NCBI GenBank assembly: GCA_965153455.1
Contig: OZ234499.1
Span: 10,598,271-10,662,270 of the forward strand
Reading direction: 5' to 3'
Origin: Sphagnum compactum
Lineage: Eukaryota > Bryophyta > Sphagnopsida > Sphagnales
Length of the DNA stretch: 64,000 nt
Positions 11,801 to 24,750 of this stretch are shown here, one piece after another. Numbering within the stretch: position 1 is the stretch's first letter; the number at the start of each line of letters is the position of its first letter. The notes below the pieces were generated by a model. The model did no database searches, was not told the DNA's origin, and was given only the letters and a program-made list of their open reading frames with translations. A program made the translations under genes and the position numbers.

Positions 11801-13275
11801 ATTTGAAAATGTAAATTCAATGATATTTACAACTATTTAGTGAAAATGATTATTAAGTTTGAGGAACATTTAAAATTGTTGACAAACATTAAAAAATGCA
11901 TGAGGAATTTTAAGCTAACAAACTTTAAATTGAAAAAATCATCCAAATTGTTTATGTTTGTAGGTGGTAATGGTTAATTCATTTAAAAAAATTGTAAGCA
12001 CCTATGTAGTCTAGATAACATTAGAACCAACAATACCCCCTATAGTATAAAATATAAGGCCAAAAAAAAATGTCAAAGTAAGTGTGTTTTCTTATTAAAA
12101 AAAACTCACACACAACTAGTCCTTTAATTAATTTATAATCTTGTTGCCACCTACCTATCAATAGTCACAAAAATCCCATAAGGGAAAAACCATTAAGTAA
12201 TGGTGGTAAAATAAACATAAGCTATCCCAACAAGTCAAGTACCATCCTACCATTTCTAATCTACCACATGTGCACATACCCAACGGAAATCCAAACTCAA
12301 AACTCCACTTTTCCTTTACTTCTTCACACGTGCACACACCAACATCATGCTCCACAAGATAGATGAGAAAATAAAAGCTCCTATCTTCTCCACCTAAGTA
12401 TTTCAAGTCTCATCCAACTACCTCTTATGAAAGTGGTAATTGCCCATTATCTTCTCCAAATCATCCCCTCAAAATCCTAAGTTAGTTATATTAACATAAC
12501 CATTAGACTTTCTAGAATTAAACTTAATGTCACCTCCATAAACAATGAAAGCATTAAGTATTCTACCTACTACCAATAATTACTCTGCTAGCAAGATCTA
12601 AAAGTAAAATAATATCTATCCCTTTACAAACATCTTTGAATTTGTAGTCAAACATCAAAATTAACATCATGTGAACCTTTTTAAAATCAAATTCATGCAC
12701 ATAATTCAAAAATGGAACAAGCATTTGTGTGATTTCCATTTACATCCTACATGTTAACATAAGCAAATTTGCACCAAATTGATATTTGTAGACATTACTT
12801 ATCTAGATTTTCACATAAATTAATCTCACATAGGTTAGTTTGATGCAAATATTGATTGTATTCATCACTGCATCACTAAAAGGCCAATAACCATAATGTT
12901 AATTGAAAACACAATTGGACACAATAACAGTTAAAGTGGATGCAAAAATCTTTACAATGGTCCAAATATGTGTTGTTGAAATTTAATTTTCATTGCAACT
13001 AATGTATGTTAAACATTAATAATAGCTCCCAAAATTGTAAAGCTTGTTAAAACATAGCCACCTTGGAAATGAACCTTGTCTTCACCAATATGCTTGGATT
13101 TTATGTCCAATACTTGCTTCTTAATAAGCCTTAGCCCATTCTACCTTACCTTTCCCACATTTTTTTGGCCATATTGTACACATATGTATTGCATATTATG
13201 TAGTTTTGATGATCACTAATTGCAAACCAAATTTATTTTTTCATTGGCAATGGCATATTGGGTGCAAGTTGTAGA
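8836..13275. other. AT-rich gap without recognisable genes
   Basis: Only short ORFs. CA-repeat microsatellites occur at about 9702-9720 and 9750-9770, and a purine-rich stretch at about 9880-10010. A 65-bp tandem duplication (units near 10711 and 10776, sharing AATTGGAAACAC.AACAAC) is present. The rest looks like long-decayed intergenic repeats. Confidence 0.45.
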
Positions 13276-13985
13276 AAGGAGCCAACAAGATTACTTTATA
13301 AAAGGACTGTGAGTCTTTTTTAGTTTTTTTTTCACTTTTTCATATGAAATTTTTTTTGAATGAAATCTTTTGCAACTTGTTACTAAAAATACACATAGTT
13401 GCCCCAATAGATCACATGTTTTGTGTTAATCATTGTTGAATAAATATGAAAATTTCAAAGTGTGTAAATTTTGCCAAATTTTGCATTTCATTTTGAAAAT
13501 TTATCATAATTTTCAATCATACCAAAATATGCTAACTACTTCAGGTTTTTTTTTCGGTATCATAAACTATAACTTTGTTTTTTATGTCATGCACATTACA
13601 CCTCATTTACATGTGGTAAAAGATTATTGAAATTTTTAAATTTTGAAAAATACTTTGAATTAAAAAATCTTTTAAATTCCATATCTTTTAAATTATGAGT
13701 GTTTTTTGAACTTGGGTAGTAGGTTGCTATCATCTAATTTTTTTTTACCATCAAAATTATGTTATTACAATGGTCCTTTACCTAGTCCTTTATAAAATTA
13801 ACCACATTTGATGCATCGCCTATTCAAGTTTAAATGTTCTTTATAAAAACCAAAAGCCAAAATTCAATTTAATGAATATTTAATTTGAATTCTTCAACTT
13901 TCATATTAGTCACTTAGCTAACTTGGAATGATTAACATAAAAAGGGCATGACTAAAATAAACACCTTTAAATTTCATAGTTGATA
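13276..13985 (+). repeat. Dispersed repeat, copy A
   Basis: This segment starts with GAGCCAACAAGATTA and is co-linear over about 650-700 bp with 54288-54985 in the same orientation. Matching landmarks include GCAACTTGTTA, GAATAAATATGAAAATTTC, CATACCAAAATATGCTAA and CCTAGTCCTTT. Identity is moderate with small indels, and neither copy has an ORF. It is probably an old non-autonomous element or LTR fragment; the family is not recognised. Confidence 0.75.
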
Positions 13986-15960
13986 ATATGTTTAAAAATA
14001 ATAGTCATTATAAATAGATTTTTCCTTTCATTTTGCACACAACAAATCATTTTTTCATTAAACTTATATTTTTTAAACAAACATTACAATCAATTAACAA
14101 AACCAACTTTAACTAGTAGTACTATTCACCTCAATGACACTAGTTGTCACATGTTTTTTGTTTTCATCAAGAGTTTTTTTAAAAAATCTTCAAATGTTTA
14201 CTTCACATTATAGATGATAATACCTCTTCAATCAATGGTCTATGTGATGGAAATACCATTCATGGGTCCCTCCTCAAATCAAATCACCTCATCCATATGC
14301 TTTCAAATGTCTTTAAAAGAAGCAACCTTTCACAAGAACAAAATAAAAGATCACCAAAGAATGTTTTCTAGTGTTCTTCTAATTTTTTTGTAAGGTAATG
14401 TACTACCAAAAGAATTGTGACATGGATCATGGAGTGAGAAATTTCAATATCTTGAAATTTTGCTTAAATAAAAAAGATCTACTACTACATTGCATTGAAT
14501 TCCAACCTTAGCAAAATACAAATGGGCATCATCAAGCCTTTGACATGTTTTTTCATGGCTGAACTCTCATTTTTTATCTTGTAAGAAATTGACTTGGTGG
14601 AACTACCCTTGGTGTTTGATACCAAAGCAAAATCACCCAAGGCATTTGCACAGGACATAAAATATAATGAATAATTTGTTCACTTTTGAGAATTTGGGTT
14701 CATTGTTGTTTGGTTTGTAGAAAGCTCAAGGAATAAATCATCAACCCCATGAAATCCAAAAATTTGCTTGTTGTTGCAATGTAACAAGCTTTTCTGCTTG
14801 CACTTGATATAGTTCAAGGGCATTTGATGTCATAATGAATCTACCAGTCGACAATGAAGTGACATGAACATGAGCACATGACAACAATGCATGACCCTCT
14901 TTGGGTTGGGCTTGAATTTTAGGTTGAAATTCTAATTTAGGAACCTCTAATTTTGCAATGATAGAAGCCCCTCTTGCAACAAACATCATGGTAAACTTAA
15001 ATCATGAACTAAAACTAGGATCATTAGTAAAAAACACAAAAACAAAATATGAAAAGAACCTTCATTGAAATCAACTAGCAACATGCAAAAAATAGAAATT
15101 ACAAGTGAAATCAACCACAACCTTGAAATTGATTAAATCAACTCACTTGAATTAAAATTGCTAGCATTGCAAACCAAAAACAAATTGCACTAACAATCAA
15201 TGCAAGTAGGAAAAAAAATATTCTTCAAGTAGAGATGGCAAAAGATGTACTTCAATGTCTTGAACTAGTTGACAACATCCACTTCCTAATGGTTACATAT
15301 GATAATTGCAAAAAAAATCAAGTTGAAAATGCACAAAGCATCAAATGTCAATGGTTACCAAAAAAATAATGGTGATTAATATAATGGCCATTGTCAAGTT
15401 GTGAGAAAGCAATGATGTGATGTGCATCACATCAATAGCACAAAACAATGGTCAACAATGAGTGACACATAAGAGTGTAATTAGGTTTAGGTTTTATGAC
15501 CTACTTACCCTAATCCTATTTACATGCATATATGCACACATATCCTTTCATGGGTACATATATGTCCTGCACTTACTGAAAGGTATGGATAGGGTATACT
15601 TTTGCTGATTTGCGCATCCAAAGGGTGTGCACACTATACATGAATATCAATTTTAAAACAATAGGTTAGGATAAATGATATATCCTATCTACACATGAAG
15701 AGTATATATCTAGGTAAAAGATATACCACACAACAATGTTAAATTCACAAACAAAATGGTCTCTTCACTATACAAGGGTCAACAAGTTTTAGATGGCACA
15801 AGTGAGAGATGAACCTAGATAGTTTCCCTATTGATTAGGTACCTTAATAAAGATTCAAGACAAGATCATAACTATCATCCGCCTTCATACATGCAAGTAC
15901 ATATTCAAGTACTTTAGTGCTCAAGCACATTTCTTACAATGCTAAAAACAAAATTTGTTA
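13986..15960. other. AT-rich gap without recognisable genes
   Basis: An 82-codon ORF on the - strand at 14741-14989 has no family resemblance I can name. Otherwise stops are frequent in all frames and no RNA gene was seen. Confidence 0.4.
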
Positions 15961-16290
15961 GGCTTGAATGTTTTAGGGTAACACCCTTGGAGTGAGGCAT
16001 ACTAGAAATATGCGCCCCTTGATTGGGGGTGCTTATTTTGGGAACCTCACACTTTCAGGGCTTAACCTAATGTAAACCTAGCTGAAATTTATTTATTTGT
16101 TTTTTCCCCCATGATACCAGATACTTGTTGGATATCATGGGAGGGGAAAAAAAAAATTAGGACACTAAAAGAAAGATTTGTCATGCTTGAATGTGTACGG
16201 TAACACCGGAAGTAGGGCATTCCCAAAATATGCACCCTTCTATTGGGGGTGCTTATTTTGGGAATGTCACATGATAAGAGCTTAACATAG
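15961..16290. repeat. Duplicated stem-loop repeat (two copies, about 210 bp apart)
   Basis: 15961-16080 and 16171-16290 are diverged direct copies (GCTTGAATG, GGTAACACC and ATTGGGGGTGCTTATTTTGGGAA shared as separate blocks). Each contains an inverted repeat. In the second, arms 16218-16237 and 16247-16266 (20 bp each, loop 9) pair almost perfectly: CATTCCCAAAATATGCACCC with GGGTGCTTATTTTGGGAATG. A related stem-loop occurs at about 250-330. Confidence 0.75.
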
Positions 16291-19200
16291 GTGAAAGTGG
16301 CTGACTTCTTTCTCCTTGGATCCTGATGTTCACTTGTCCATATTTTAAGTACACAAATGCCCACTTGCAACCCTAACTTTATAGGGCTGATGGTCATATC
16401 ATGTGATGGTCATCCTTATCATGCATATATGTATATTTTGAAGTTCCTAATTCTCCACATTAAATTATTTCATGAGAAGATCTTACAAAGGCAAATGTTA
16501 CTTTTTGTGGCAAATTTTCGCATGGTGCCAACAAAAAGAAAAGAAAATACATACAGAGGTGCAAATACAGTTTTGCCTTCCAAACCCATCATAGGCCACC
16601 ATCTAAAGGTGTCTATGGAGAAGAAGAGAGCCAAAAACATACTAGAAAGATACTAGGGTTTCTAGTTTCTATTAGGTTGGTGTGGGCTCAGCAAGTGGCT
16701 ATGATATCCCCTACCACAATAATGTGACTATCACTCAAGGTTTTACTTTTGGTCCATAATATCCATAGTTTTGCTTACTCATGATCCATGAATACTCAAG
16801 AAAAGGGAGGGCTGGGGGAAATTAAAAATCTTGGTGCCCACATTAGTTAAGGCAAAAGAATGCATCAAACAATTATGACATGAATTCAATTATTCATTGT
16901 GGGTACTTATCCATCTTTGTACTATTGTAGTACCTATTCAGGTGCAGCACTTAGGTGCCAAATAATTATTTTATTTCTATTACTTCACTTCAATAGTTAA
17001 AAAAATAATTTATGAACTTGTAGCAATTTATGGGAAAAACTTAGGTATCTACCAAATTTTGTATTTTTCCCTTCCTTAAATTTCAACATTTCAAACAAAT
17101 AATTTAATTATCACCAAACCTGAAAAGGTATTACTGTAATTAGATTGGAGATGCACCCATAGTTGTGGGTATGTGTTTTTCTTTGTGAGAAGGAGATTGA
17201 TTAGCTCATCACCAATTTTTCTGGAACATTGGGCACTCCCCAACATAAAAGACTAGCTATGCTGCCTTCCCAAACATAGAACCATATATATTTGTGTTCC
17301 ACAACCCTTTACACCTCATGGAGATTGAACAATGGCCAAACAATATGGGATAAATTTGAGGTGCTATTGGGAATGTTGTGGTGAGTGCTTGAGGAACTTG
17401 GGGAACCCTTTTGGAACACATTGGGAACATAAAAAAAGAATCCCTCACCACAACCCCAAATCCCAAAAGAAAAAAAAGTAAGCCCACCCCCCCAAATGTA
17501 TGTTAACCCTTCTCATTGTCAACTATATGAAATATTTCCAAAATTGTTTGTCACCAATTTCAACCAGGGCTTGTACCCTCATTTATAAACTAGGGGTATT
17601 TTTCTGGATGATTCATTCAAGGTGGGTGAAAGCAAGATGACATCTCAAATTATGATAAAAGGAAGTACTTGATAATTGTGGCCTAGGCCAAGGACAAGCT
17701 ATATCACTTTCAACACCCCAAGATGTGTTCTCTCTCTTGTTATACTAATATTTGGGTGTTTACATCAATAGGTGAACGATTTTTCCATTGATGTGCTAAC
17801 ATGGTGTAATCACCCAAGGGCTCTGGAAGCCCTTTTGTGTCAATTTTGCACCTGGGTGGCTCTACAAAGAATTCAAGCTGCCTCCATCTTGAGCAAGCTG
17901 TTGTTGAGGAGGCCTCTCCTAGGTTTGGTGCTTTTCTAGGTTTCTCACCCATCTTCTTGTTTGACATCCTTCAAGCAATGGTGAGAGGTTTAAGAGATAG
18001 GTTGATCTTTTCCTCCCCTTCAATAAGTCTCCATTATTATCTTTTGTAGCTCTTGTTTGTGTGGTTACATTTTTTTGGGTGTTATGCATTGGTTGGACAT
18101 GGGTCTTTTCTTGTTCTTCCTTCCATTCTGATTTTGGATGGGTGTTTTTTCATTTATTGAGTTTGGCAAGGTTTCATCAAGAAAGCCAAGTGACATCCCC
18201 ATAGAACTGCAATGTAACCCTCCAAAACCAATGGCAATTACTCAGTTGAGGACACAAAATAGGTATGGGTGGAGGGAATGGGGATAGTTTCTTGGTATTT
18301 AACCCTGAACGCCCCATAAACCAAAAATGATTTTTTTGAAATTCTAAATCAATCTAGCAATCATAAATGAAATTCTTTTCTAATTTGTTTTGTCAGGTCA
18401 TGTAAAGTGTGATTGTAGGCTTCAAATGGCATGTTGACCAAATATTTGTACGTCAATTAAGGGGATGGTTGGATGACAACAAGACATGCATTGACCTAAC
18501 AAGGGGTTGAGGATTTACCCAAAGCTAAGTTTTAGCAAATGTTGTATATAGGATTTGAGGGTAGGGTGGTCAAGTAGGGATACAACATTCAAGTTTTAAT
18601 TGTGTGTTATAGTTTATAGCCTTCTTCCTACCTTAACAAATGATGGTGTAAAGTCATATGATAAGATATTTCTTCTGATTTCTTTCTAAGGTTGCTTGAC
18701 TCCACCCTCTCATAATTCATTGTAGGTTGCAACCAATGATGGGTGATTTTTTAAAAAATTAACGAATTGCTGACTCCGATTTTTTAAATGTTCTAGAGTC
18801 AACAAATTCTTAGTTTTGATTATTTGAAAAGCTTTCAAAATCAGAGAAGTGTTGATTTCATTTTTTTGAAAAACCTCAAAAGATCAATAGTTTTCATAAA
18901 AAAATCCACAAAGAATCAATGGTTTTTTTTACAAGTTCTTTGAATTTTTAAAAAAAAAATGGTTTTATACCAAAATTTATTATTTGAATATTTTGAAAAC
19001 CAAAGGATAAATGCATATATACTCAAGTTGACAACCAACAAGTATATGTCCTTCATTTTAAGAACCACCCAACATTGGTTGAATCAATGAAGATGATATT
19101 TGACATTTTGAATTGATGTTGAAATATTTGATAATGGGTTGGGCAACACTAGCCTACCCTCATCTTCTCCCAATCAGAGTGTTACATCTCATCATGAGTG

Positions 19201-19900
19201 TCAAATTTTTGACACAACTCACCAATGATTTTCATTTCAAATCCCATGATTGTGATTTTTGTGATGTAGCAAGGTGATGATCATTTCACAAGAGAGTTAG
19301 CATGAGTGACAATGATCTCACAAAAGATTTAGCTTTATCAAATGTAATGAACTAAGGGAAGGACCAAAGGAAGGAACAATGAAAGTTTCTTCTTTAGGAA
19401 TTGCCTCCATCTTTACTGACAAAAGTTTCCAAAGAAGGGAGCTATCCCCATCTTTGTTAAGATCGATCAACATTATGGTTGCTCCTTGTTTTTACTAGTA
19501 TCAAGATTTTTTTGTTATTTAGTGCTTTGCATTTTTAGCCAAGTTTTGATCAATCTATTCAAATTTGATCCTATTGTAGCATTTTTATCGCTCTTAGTTA
19601 AGGTTTTAATTTCAGCCTTTGCTCATTTGCTTCTTAGTTTGAAAAGCTTAAATTTTTCCAATTTTTTTTCAATAGTAGCATTCTCACTGCAAGATGTCCA
19701 CATAGACATACAAACAAGTTGTTCAAATTTTTCCAATGCTGCTACCACTACCACAAATCACTACTCTTCCCAAAGTATTTTCGACAAATGAAAATGTTTA
19801 GATGGTGGATGCCCAAACCCTAATTGACACTTTGGGAGCTTGACCCACTAGAGGAGATTACCATAACCCATTGTTTGCAAAAATTCTGCATGAGGGAATG
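16291..19900. other. AT-rich gap without recognisable genes
   Basis: Short unrelated ORFs only. 18740-18980 is a TTTTTGAAA/CAAAA-rich stretch. The portion after about 19480 may already belong to the upstream part of the decayed LINE, but I cannot support coding there. Confidence 0.4.
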
Positions 19901-20522
19901 AGGAGAAATATAAGGGGCTATTGTTATGAGCTTAACAAATGATAGTTCTAGAGATCTCGAATGGCAATGGTTAGAGCTGGCATCAATTACCATTCAACCC
20001 ACACTATCATTGTAAGTTTTTTTAATAGCAAGTCTCTAGAACCACATATAGCTAATTGGATTTTTCTCATCAACCAACAAGTACATGGGGGAGGGGTTGA
20101 ATACCTCATGGACATTAGTAGATGTTTCCTCTATCTTACTACCCAAACATTGATGCATGGAAACATTTGTTAATGCTCACACCTTCAAAACATCATGGGG
20201 GACAACTATTTATCAAACCTTTAAATTGTAACTTTCAATCCATATTGTCATGTTGAGATGAAGCTCCCCATATGGATATCCCTACACATGTTCCCATTAT
20301 AATATAGACCATTAGGCATCATGGTGGCAACCCAATTAGGAATGGTGGTTTGACATTTCTAACAAATCAAAACAAGACCCGCATTTTAGTGTTGTTGTGG
20401 ACTGAGACTAAGGTTGGGTGGAAAATGTCAAAATTGCTAGTTGTGATGGCTTGGATGCAGAGGTCATCATAGATTATGAACAATTCCCCATTCGTTGTTG
20501 ACTTTGTGCAAGTATGGAACAC

Positions 20523-20577
20523 CTTCTTCACAAGTGCCTAATCTTAGTTCCCTTCTTCACAAGTGCCTAATCTTAGG
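20523..20577. repeat. Tandem duplication, 29-bp unit, in the LINE zinc-knuckle region
   Basis: CTTCTTCACAAGTGCC followed by TAATCTTAG occurs twice in immediate succession. The duplication overlaps the last His and Cys codons of the LINE ORF1 CCHC knuckle. Confidence 0.85.
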
Positions 20578-21084
20578 GGTTAAACAACCAACAAGATTGC
20601 CAACAATTATCATGGATGGTAGCAACATTGGAAAGAGACAAGGTTTAGCCCCTTTCTTCTAAACCAACATCTAAATAAATATGAGGAAGGTTTCACTAAA
20701 ATAAGATGGAAGCAATTGAAGAGGGGCATGCCTCCACTAAAGACATCACCCATATGAAGTAAGAAATCTCAAGATATACCTAAGAGGCCAATTAAACCCC
20801 CAAGATTTCAAATACCTAGAAGTAACCACAACATGGAAGAAGTTTTTGGAAGGAAAAATGGATCAATTGTTGTGCAACCTAAAGGCTAAAAGGTGATCAT
20901 GATTAATCAAAAAGGTTTCCATCAACCACCAAACCACATTTCTACTACCCAAGGTTTTCTCTTGGCCATAATAGCCACTAATGAACATCATCCACGTTCA
21001 AAAGGGACAACATAACAAACAAAACCCCCTTATCAACCCTTGCAGCCATTGCCTTATGCCAACTTTACCATTACCATTACAACA

Positions 21085-21165
21085 AGGGATGCCAATAGGT
21101 GCACCAATTCTACATCTGCCTTGCAAGTAACAGATGTACCAATTCTACACCTGCCTTGCCAGTAA
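21085..21165. repeat. Tandem duplication, about 35-bp unit
   Basis: Two adjacent copies of a unit containing ACCAATTCTACA and CTGCCTTGC, separated by AGTAACAGATG/AGTAATAGATG. They lie between the ORF1 and ORF2 remnants of the LINE. Confidence 0.8.
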
Positions 21166-23892
21166 TAGATGCCACTACTTGGACCAAGTTTGCCATTGTC
21201 ACCACAACAAGGAATGTTAATAGGATAGTTGTTATTATAACAAGAAGTATCAGTGTTTGCACCAACCTTACCATTACCATTATAATAGGTAGCCAATGGG
21301 ATAGCTGCCCCAACATTCAATGACCACACCTCAACCACCAATTTAAACATTCAACTTCCTACCCTTATGCCCATAGGATGCTCACAAATCTTTCATTTGA
21401 ATCCCATGTTGTGGTCTCTGCAAAAGATAGGAGGAATCAAAAGAAGAACTAAAGAGGTTGATGGAAACATTAGTTTGAAAGAATTAAATGAAGAGATCAT
21501 CCCAAACATTCAACCCCCATCATCTACTTACACATTTGTGGTCACCCCAATGTGTCCACCGCATAAGAGAAACAATGCACCACATAATCTTGATCAAAGA
21601 GGGAACCATAACATCTTAGATAAAGAAAGAAAAAAGGCTAGGTATGAATATAAAAACCCAAGGTTTGAGAATCACAACAATGCCATTTGTAGACCCAACA
21701 AATAAATGGAGAGTTAGGTCAAGTAACACAATCCCCAACACTAGAAGAAACACCAACAACCTTACCTTACATCATTCTTAATGCCAAATTGCAAAAAGAA
21801 GGTGTAGCATCTTGATTACCTCCTAACCAAATTGCCAAAATTAACATTATAAACATTCAAGCAATTTGCCAAGAAATTCATAGCCAAATGTTTTAGTAAA
21901 TCGAAGTCCTAGAGGATAATTAAGAGATGGACTATTTTGAAGATCCCTAACAATCACATTCTTCACCCTTGACATTCACAAGTAAACATGAATAATCATA
22001 ATTTTTAAAAAAATCCACTCCTAAATTTTTTTTGACTTCAATGGTTGTAGGAATTTGGGGCCTAAAATTAAACATGTAGTTGGGGGAAACACTTCAACAA
22101 TGAAGAACCCTCAATATCTACAAGAAAAAGAAAACAACATTCGCATTTCCAAGGCAACAGCATGAGGGGTTAAACCCAATTCACCAAAGAAAAGTGGAAC
22201 GCCACATTCTTAAACATTATTTGATGCATGGGGATATTGTTGTACACCAAGGGATACACACTATGAGAGGACCACTAGCAAGACCTCACATCAAAACCAT
22301 TAGCCATGAAGCTACACCTCTTGTCATACAATGTCCATGGGCTCAACCTTGTGAAAAAAGCCTTCAAAGTATGATAGTACATCCCAATAATCCCCCCTAG
22401 AATTGATGTAGTTTTCTTCCAAGAACACAAACTTAAAGGTACTAAAGCAAACAATTTAGGCAAATTGGTGTGGAAAAAAGTTTAAACATGCATTGTAGAA
22501 GTTTCTTTAACATATGCAAATCCTAATGGTGGGGACATAGGGGGGGCAGGAAGGGGTGGTACATGTATAATCATGGACCATTGGTGGGCCAAACTAGTAT
22601 CCACTTATGGAATTGTTTTTGATAATTATGCTTAGTGTTTACTTAACATTTATGCCCCTAATGAAGTAGTGGAAAAATGTACTCTTCGGGAGCATTTGAA
22701 ATTAGTTGTCCTTAAGGACTACAAGTGAATGATTGGAGGCAATTTTAACATGGTGGAAAAGGTAAAAGAAAAAAATTTGAAATGTGGAAGGATGATATCT
22801 AATCATGAAATAATGGATGGGAAGGTTTCAAACCATCATTGCAAGTTGAAGAACCAAAGAAGTCAACGGGAATCCTATGTTACTCTTGGGATAATAGGAG
22901 AATGTATTATGGCCAAGCTTGATAGAATGTACTTAAAATGTAGATTCACCTTTTAAAATAACCTTTAAATCTACAAGATGCATAATTGAAGGAAACAATG
23001 AATGTTCAAATTAGCACCCCATCTCATGTGAAGTGGAGATTTGTGTTCCTATTAAACAACAATCCTATTAGAAAATGAACATTCGTTTTCTCAATGAAAC
23101 AGAACCATGCATTACGAGAATTTGGTTTGAAAACATACATAAGGCCTTCTTCACAAGGTTAAGATTGGTTAAAAGATACTACAAGGAGCTTTGTAAGTTG
23201 AAATCATCATAATTCAAACAAAAGGAAAAATTATTGAAGACAAATGGGGTTATTATTGAATTTCTTGTGCATTTTGGTACTTCATTTAGGAGGATTATCA
23301 TGAGATGATCATTCAAGTAATGTAGTTTGGCAAGTTGCCACAAGTAGTAACCATGGGTTAGATAACTTTAATTTTCAAAAACAAGGGATAAGGTCAATCC
23401 AAACAGTTGGAAACCCATTACACTATTCAATGTGAACTACAAGATTTTTGCCAAGGCCTTACAATTACACCTTCAACCAGTGTTGATGGAAATTATTGAT
23501 GTGGATCAAACAACATTTTTACTGATAAGGTCCATTGTAAACAATGTTCTATTGACACATGAGACAATAAATTGGGTCAAAAGATCCAAGCACAATTTAA
23601 TATTTTTAAAGCTTGATTTTGCAAAGGCTTATGATAAGGTTTTCTAGAATATATTTTTTGAAATTATGGATTAGATAGGTTTTGCAAAGGAGTTTTTCAC
23701 CATGGTCAAGTTGCTATTTCAAGATGCAAGAACAACAATTCACCTAAATGGATCCATTTTTCCATCATTTGACATAAGACATGGGGTAAGGTAGGGCTAC
23801 CCCTTGGAACCATATCTATCTTAATAGTTGGAATTTGGTTCTTAATGCCATGGTTAAACAAACAACATTATTGGCAACATTCGTGGTAGGGT

Positions 23893-24607
23893 GAATGCAC
23901 AGTATAATGACTCAATAACAGTAGAAATTACACTCCTTATAAGTCCATTTTTAAAAATGATTCAAATGGACATGGGTGTTACTTTAAAAAATATTATTAT
24001 TTTAATATTTGAATAATACATGTTCAATCACCTACAAACCTTCCCAAATTTATGTGAAAACATATATTTAATGTAGCTAATGTCATTTTTTAATTTGAAG
24101 GTCTTCAAAGGAAAACCACAAAGTTCAAAGGAAAAATGCCCCATCTAAAACTTTCTAAAACATATGCTTTTGGTACAAGAAAATTGAAAAGCAAACAAAA
24201 ATTACAACTCATAGGGACTTATCAAAAGTCACTAACTATTAAATGGTTAAGGTTTTCAAAGAAAAGGTTTTTCATATAAATTTATCATCTTGTATTACAT
24301 TGTATATTGAATCCCAATAACAAATTTGGAATGTGAATCAATATATTTTTTTCATTTTGCGATGTTTTAGTTAGACGACCAATTCGTACTTTTTCACTTC
24401 AAAAGTCCATTACTACTAACAAATGAATTCTTTTATCAATAAATAATCACACGTTTTTCTTCATAATGAAATTGTTAGTTTAAATCCAAGTCCCAACTAG
24501 TAGATTTAAAGATGTATTGATCACCAGATGCATTTAAATAAAGGGTACCTAGGGAGAAAACACCATTTCGTCACAAAAGTGAACCACTGTAGCTTGCATT
24601 TACTTGG
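23893..24607. mobile_element. Non-coding insertion (about 0.7 kb) inside the LINE reverse transcriptase
   Basis: LINE coding stops after GNIRG (about 23875-23891) and resumes with IKMPNSDKEQ near 24609, so the material between is a later insertion. Its ends are imperfect inverted repeats: the left end reads GTGAATGCACAGTATAATGA and the reverse complement of the right end reads GTAAATGCAAGCTACAGTGG. It has no coding capacity, which fits a MITE or other non-autonomous DNA transposon. Exact ends and target duplication could not be fixed. Confidence 0.6.
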
Positions 24608-24750
24608 CATCAAAATGCCCAATAGTGATAAAGAACAAATCTTGTCACAATACATGAACAACATGTCTTTTTTTCTTTAAGGTGAGGAGGGCAATGTTAA
24701 TACTCGGGAGGCACTAAGTATAAAGTTTGGGATCTACATGCGTCAAACGA

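Larger units (their letters stand above)
19900..24750 (+). mobile_element. Decayed L1-type LINE (ORF1 with CCHC knuckle, endonuclease, reverse transcriptase)
   Basis: A non-LTR retrotransposon with many stops and frameshifts. ORF1 traces include a WISL..PLGIMVATQLG stretch (about 20265-20330) and, at about 20470-20540, DYEQFPIRC followed by a stop and LCASMEHLLHKC, i.e. a CX2CX4HX4C zinc knuckle with one internal stop. ORF2 traces begin near 22320 with an endonuclease (FFQEHKL, WWAKLVSTYGIVFDN, LNIYAPNEVVEKC, then IGGNFNMVE at 22732). The reverse transcriptase follows at 23100-23860 (KPITLFNVNYKIFAKAL, HETINW, FLKLDFAKAYDKVF, then GVR and GYPL separated by a stop). RT coding resumes at about 24610-24740 with IKMPNSDKEQILSQYMNN, where YMNN stands at the usual YADD position. 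The 3' end is not visible. It is inactive. Confidence 0.85.

Noticed and set aside
14741-14989. - strand ORF of 82 codons, possible retrotransposon gag remnant
   Set aside because: No motif (zinc knuckle, RT, integrase) supports it.
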